33,220 nucleotides of DNA from Rhizophagus sp. LPA8_4_AMF (Eukaryota; Glomeromycota; Glomeromycetes; Glomerales; Glomeraceae), in NCBI GenBank assembly GCA_021464525.1, contig JADRCO010000467.1, positions 1-33,220 of the forward strand, given 5' to 3'. A program made the position numbers and the translations under genes. Positions 30,594 to 33,220 of the stretch are shown piece by piece (the stretch's first letter is position 1; each line of letters opens with the position of its first letter). The notes beneath the pieces are model-generated. The model was not told the origin of the DNA, did not search any database, and worked only from the letters and a program-made list of their open reading frames with translations.

Positions 30594-30806
30594 TTGGATA
30601 TAATATGCTTAAAATCTTTTATCAAAGATAAATGTTGTACTGCATGTGTACGATTAACGAACTTTATTATTCATCTTAAACTAGCATCTGTCATTCATAA
30701 TACGATGTTCAGTCGCGAGTATGATAAAGCATGTTACATTTATGGAAAAAAATACGGAATTAAATTGCGACGCAATATGAAGATGAAGATGAATGCAGAG
30801 AATTGA
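30594..30806 (+). CDS. Uncertain Cys- and Lys-rich ORF
   Basis: A 70-codon frame opening with TTG; the first ATG is at 30705 and leaves only 33 codons. It contains 'KCCTACVRL', a Tyr/Lys-rich stretch 'YIYGKKYGIKLRR' and a Met/Lys tail. The same frame is open upstream from 30375 to a TAA at 30588, where it carries 'RCCFCDTC'. Most of that part is antisense to family-2 copy C, which weakens the case. I do not recognise it; it may be a chance frame or a decayed cysteine-rich exon. Confidence 0.18.
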   Translation: MDIICLKSFIKDKCCTACVRLTNFIIHLKLASVIHNTMFSREYDKACYIYGKKYGIKLRRNMKMKMNAEN

Positions 30807-30899
30807 ATGTGCCAGTTGACGTTTTTTTAAGGCATTATTTATTGATTTGTTTCGTTTAAATCGGTACACGCTGAATTGTAGATGGTATTGTGTGATTTA

Positions 30900-31300
30900 T
30901 TTGATGTACAATAATATATTCAGTTAACTATTCACATAAATTGGGATGAAAGTTACGTATCTCTGCGTAACCTGGAGCGATTTTTGGTTTCTCTGTTAAT
31001 TTTTCAATTTGAGTTTAATTGAATTTTTAAATACTATGATTAGTCCATTTAAAAAGGTTAAATTAATAATAATCGTGACTTAAATTGTTATTATTCGAAA
31101 GAGAATATTACATATATCAAATACCACAAATAAGCTATTGTATGTTATTAAATGGTCAAATAAATTAACACATTTGGAATTTTGAGAAAACAATGAACTA
31201 TCATTTTAGGGTTTGCTATCTTTTTTTCAAAATATCTCTTTCCTCAAAAATTCTAAGGATCCTAATCAGTTATTCTAGTAACTATATAAATTCTAGAGAT
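30900..31300. repeat. Duplicated flank block B', partner of 21330-21760
   Basis: Direct-orientation match to block B beside family-1 copy 2, with TTCAATTTGAGTTTAATTGAA, TATTGTATGTTATTAAA and CCTCAAAAATTCTAAGGA as anchors. Here it precedes block A' instead of following the gene. Non-coding. Confidence 0.6.
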
Positions 31301-31436
31301 CTACATATACTCTTACACCAAAAAGGAAAGGCCTAGACCGAACGAGATGTGTCAGGTGCGAAAATCAGCCCATATTAAATGTACAAGCCACAAATATGAA
31401 TATGTAAGTGCAATTTTTGATCATAGTTTTCGATAC

Positions 31437-31890
31437 AAATACCGATATATTAATTTGATCACCAAGTTTGTTTATTATAGATTTATTGATAATTGTTCAA
31501 TGAAATTGTATCATTTATATTAAATAAAAATTTTTATAGTATTTCGCCCGTATAGTTACTAAACCAATAATTTAAACAACTATATCAACTTAGAAAAAAT
31601 AAGTTATGTAATTTGCATTCACGACCACAATTTTACATTTTTTTTTACCCTTACTATTATCGCCATTGTCGAAATGATATACTCGGATAAAAAAATGAAT
31701 AGATTCCCTAATAAAAACTGGTTACGATAATGTAGCTTTTTTTTTCTTAATAAAAAAAAATTCGATTGGTCAAATATTTCATCATTTTTTTTATCAAGTT
31801 TTAAATACATTTTATTTGTGATATTTGTGTTACCGTTCATTAATAAATAAGCGAATAAAGAACCACTAATGAAACGATTGAAACGTATAT
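31437..31890. repeat. Duplicated flank block A', partner of 19185-19730
   Basis: Direct-orientation match to block A: AAATACCGATATATTAATTT, TATAGTTACTAA, AACTATATCAACTTAG, AAAAAAATGAATAGATTCC, AAAAACTGGTTACGA and AATAAAGAACCAC. It contains several small deletions relative to A. The 73-codon minus frame at 31619-31840 within it is not kept in A. Confidence 0.7.
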
Positions 31891-31978
31891 GCGTATTTTT
31901 GTCCCAAAAAAATCGGGTAGATCCTTCCTTTTTAGATAATTTTAGATCATGCCAGTCAAAAATTATTACCTATTTTAG

Positions 31979-32094
31979 GGGATGTCTAAAGCCGTGTTCA
32001 ATCACGTGATCTACACGCACTTTGATTGGTCACTATAAATAGCCAGACATTATGATTGGCTTATCACGTGAACGAACATGGCTTTAGACGACCC
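31979..32094. mobile_element. MITE with long inverted ends and direct flanking repeat
   Basis: The left arm GGATGTCTAAAGCCGTGTTC and the right arm, inverted as GGTCGTCTAAAGCCATGTTC, are followed in both by CACGTGAT. CCTATTTTAG occurs at 31969-31978 and 32095-32104 and brackets the unit, a likely target duplication of 8 to 10 bp (hAT- or Mutator-like length). Inner words TTGATTGGTCAC and GATTGGCTTATCAC continue the symmetry. No ORF. The insertion lies between block A' and the promoter of family-1 copy 3. Confidence 0.7.
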
Positions 32095-32291
32095 CCTATT
32101 TTAGTAATTGACTGACATTATCATAATTCGGCCCCGAAAAACATGCGTACAGCTAATAGTAAAATTTTCTGACCTCTACATATATATTTCGGCGTCCTTA
32201 CGTAATTAATTTGCTGATTTAGATAATTAAATAAAGTCCGATTTACTTGTATCACTATCACTATACAATATTTACAAGCAAATAAAAAACT

Positions 32292-32298
32292 TATATAA
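32292..32298 (+). promoter_or_regulatory. TATA box of family-1 copy 3
   Basis: TATATAA 72 bases upstream of the ATG at 32365, followed by AACCCTATT, then TAGCGTTTGACAAATAATAA and GATCCTATT. The same order and spacing occur upstream of copy 2. Confidence 0.5.
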
Positions 32299-32364
32299 AC
32301 CCTATTATTTGTAGCGTTTGACAAATAATAAGTTTTGATCCTATTCTTTTTTACTTTCATTATA

Positions 32365-32757
32365 ATGTCATCAAAAAATTATGGACGAAAAACTCGCGGA
32401 ACGTCGCAAATTCGTTTAGAGAATAAAATAAAAAAAAGAAACCCTCCAAAAGTTTGCTCCGATTGTGAAGAAATGAGCGATTCTGCCAAACTTTTTTCTA
32501 ATAAAGTACATAAAATAGAAGAAGTTAATGACAATTTTTATAAAAATCCTATAAAAAAGAATAAGATTAATAAATTTTCTATTTTCAATGCAAAATTTAC
32601 TTCAAACAATGTCCCTTGCGAATTAGAATACGATTTATCAAAATTTTCTTTAGAAAATTTACATAAATTGGTAACTTTTACACCTCAACATTGCAATAAC
32701 AATAATAAACTTTCATCTTCTATCAAAAATGTCGACAACAAAAGTGATGAGAAATGA
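32365..32757 (+). CDS. Unknown cysteine-containing small protein, family-1 copy 3
   Basis: A single-exon frame of 130 residues, taken from the ATG that aligns with copy 2; an upstream in-frame TTG at 32335 falls in the leader and is not used. It opens 'MSSKNYGRKTRGTSQIR' and lacks the 'PPYV' segment of copies 1 and 2 through an in-frame 12-base deletion. It has the basic patch KKR (23-25) and C-S-D-C at 31-34. The core 'FNAKFTSNNVPCE', the block 'YDLSKFSLENLHKLV' and the last cysteine in 'PQHC' follow, then a Ser/Asn/Lys tail. All four family cysteines are kept. Most differences from copy 2 are single substitutions and frame is preserved throughout, which fits a gene under constraint or a very young copy. 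The TATA region is conserved. Copy 4 lies 134 bases downstream in the same orientation. Function unknown. Confidence 0.75.
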   Translation: MSSKNYGRKTRGTSQIRLENKIKKRNPPKVCSDCEEMSDSAKLFSNKVHKIEEVNDNFYKNPIKKNKINKFSIFNAKFTSNNVPCELEYDLSKFSLENLHKLVTFTPQHCNNNNKLSSSIKNVDNKSDEK

Positions 32758-32890
32758 TCGCTGATGATTTTACAATTTATAATGGCGAGACTCTCTTCCA
32801 ATAATTTATCACAAACACAAATTTTATGCATTAAGATTTATCAAGAAATTATTAAGATAGCATTCCTATTTTTTTTTTAATTACGTTATA

Positions 32891-33220
32891 ATGTCGTCAA
32901 AAAATTATGGACAAAAACGTGCGGAACGCCGCCATATGTTCAAAAAAATTTGTTTTAATAATAAAATAAAAAAAGAAAACCCCCAAAGGATTGTAAAGAA
33001 CCGAGCGATACTGTCAAACATTTTTCTAACAAAGTAAATAAATTAGAAGAAGTTATTGCCAATTTTTTAAAAAATCACATAAAAAAGAATAAGAATAATC
33101 AAATTTCTATTTCAATGTAAAATTTACTTTAAATAATGTTCCCTGCGAATTAGAATTTGATTTATCAAAATTTACTTTAGAAAATTTACAAAAATTGGTA
33201 ATTTTTACAACTCAACATTG
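32891..33220 (+). pseudogene. Family-1 copy 4, frameshifted and cut by window end
   Basis: It starts like copy 2 ('MSSKNYGQK'), but a one-base deletion after the ninth codon shifts the frame, and the frame from the ATG ends at 33037 after 48 codons. Compared with copy 2 it has also lost about 11 bases that encode the first cysteine of the CxxC pair, and another single base near 33112. After this the DNA again encodes 'TLNNVPCELEFDLSKF' and reads open to the window edge. Upstream homology to copy 2 begins only at TCCTATT, near 32866, so the TATA region is missing. It is a decayed tandem copy; the 3' end is outside the window. Confidence 0.75.

Larger units (their letters stand above)
32190..32862. 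repeat. Family-1 gene unit, inverted relative to 20255-20930
   Basis: Partner of the unit at 20255-20930. Conservation runs from GATTTAGATAATTA upstream of the TATA box to TTAAGATTTATCAAGAAATT downstream of the stop, so promoter, coding region and 3' end were copied as one piece. Confidence 0.75.

Noticed and set aside
31619..31840. 73-codon minus frame
   Set aside because: It lies in duplicated block A', and the frame is not preserved in block A at 19185-19730.
1..33220. CRISPR array, rRNA, telomere or centromere-type tandem array
   Set aside because: No regularly spaced repeats, no long tandem satellite, no telomeric hexamers and no conserved rRNA words were seen.

Overview
The window is AT-rich eukaryotic DNA, roughly 28 percent GC by eye. 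It is gene-poor, full of poly-A and poly-T runs, and crowded with decayed mobile elements. There are no bacterial features: no operons, no ribosome binding sites, no tRNA or rRNA. The base composition, the hAT-, pogo- and Harbinger-like elements and the lineage-specific small paralogs fit an early-diverging fungus of the Rhizophagus (arbuscular mycorrhizal) kind. That assignment is inference, since no housekeeping gene is present to anchor it. Open frames of 50 to 70 codons arise by chance in such DNA, so I trust only frames supported by paralogy or by a recognisable motif.

The best-supported genes are one paralog family of 130 to 142 residue proteins. Three copies are intact: 4480-4908 (-), 20358-20762 (-) and 32365-32757 (+). 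A fourth is frameshifted and runs off the right end (32891 onward), and a short relic may lie at 14959. They share a CxxC pair, two further fixed cysteines, a basic patch and a conserved 'YDLSKF-LENL' block. I do not recognise the family. A second set of three broken copies (1075-1297 -, 27185-27345 +, 30262-30532 -) encodes a different, Asn-rich body. At least two of these begin with the same 'MSS-K/R-N...RGT' module as the first family.

Layout. 1-3.8 kb: a small MITE, a 57-codon ORF, one broken family-2 copy, otherwise empty. 3.8-7 kb: a MITE, family-1 copy 1, a MITE. 7.6-13.6 kb: a direct segmental duplication of about 1 kb. Its second copy is split by a 1.27 kb hAT-like element with an 8-bp target duplication. 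Between the two lie a retrotransposon integrase fragment interrupted by a pogo-like element that carries a nested Harbinger-like MITE, and a larger inverted-arm repeat. 13.6-19 kb: a MITE with 27-bp perfect arms, a T-rich tract, and two further repeats. 19-22 kb: family-1 copy 2 with flanking blocks that recur near copy 3. 22-27 kb: the MITE-dense part, including an element with 41-bp perfect arms and a decayed hAT element. 27-31 kb: broken family-2 copies and repeats. 31-33.2 kb: rearranged duplicated blocks, a MITE with a target duplication, then copies 3 and 4 in tandem.

No pathway can be drawn. The coherent story is a small cysteine-containing protein family spread by segmental duplication with inversion, in a region continually reshaped by short non-autonomous DNA transposons.
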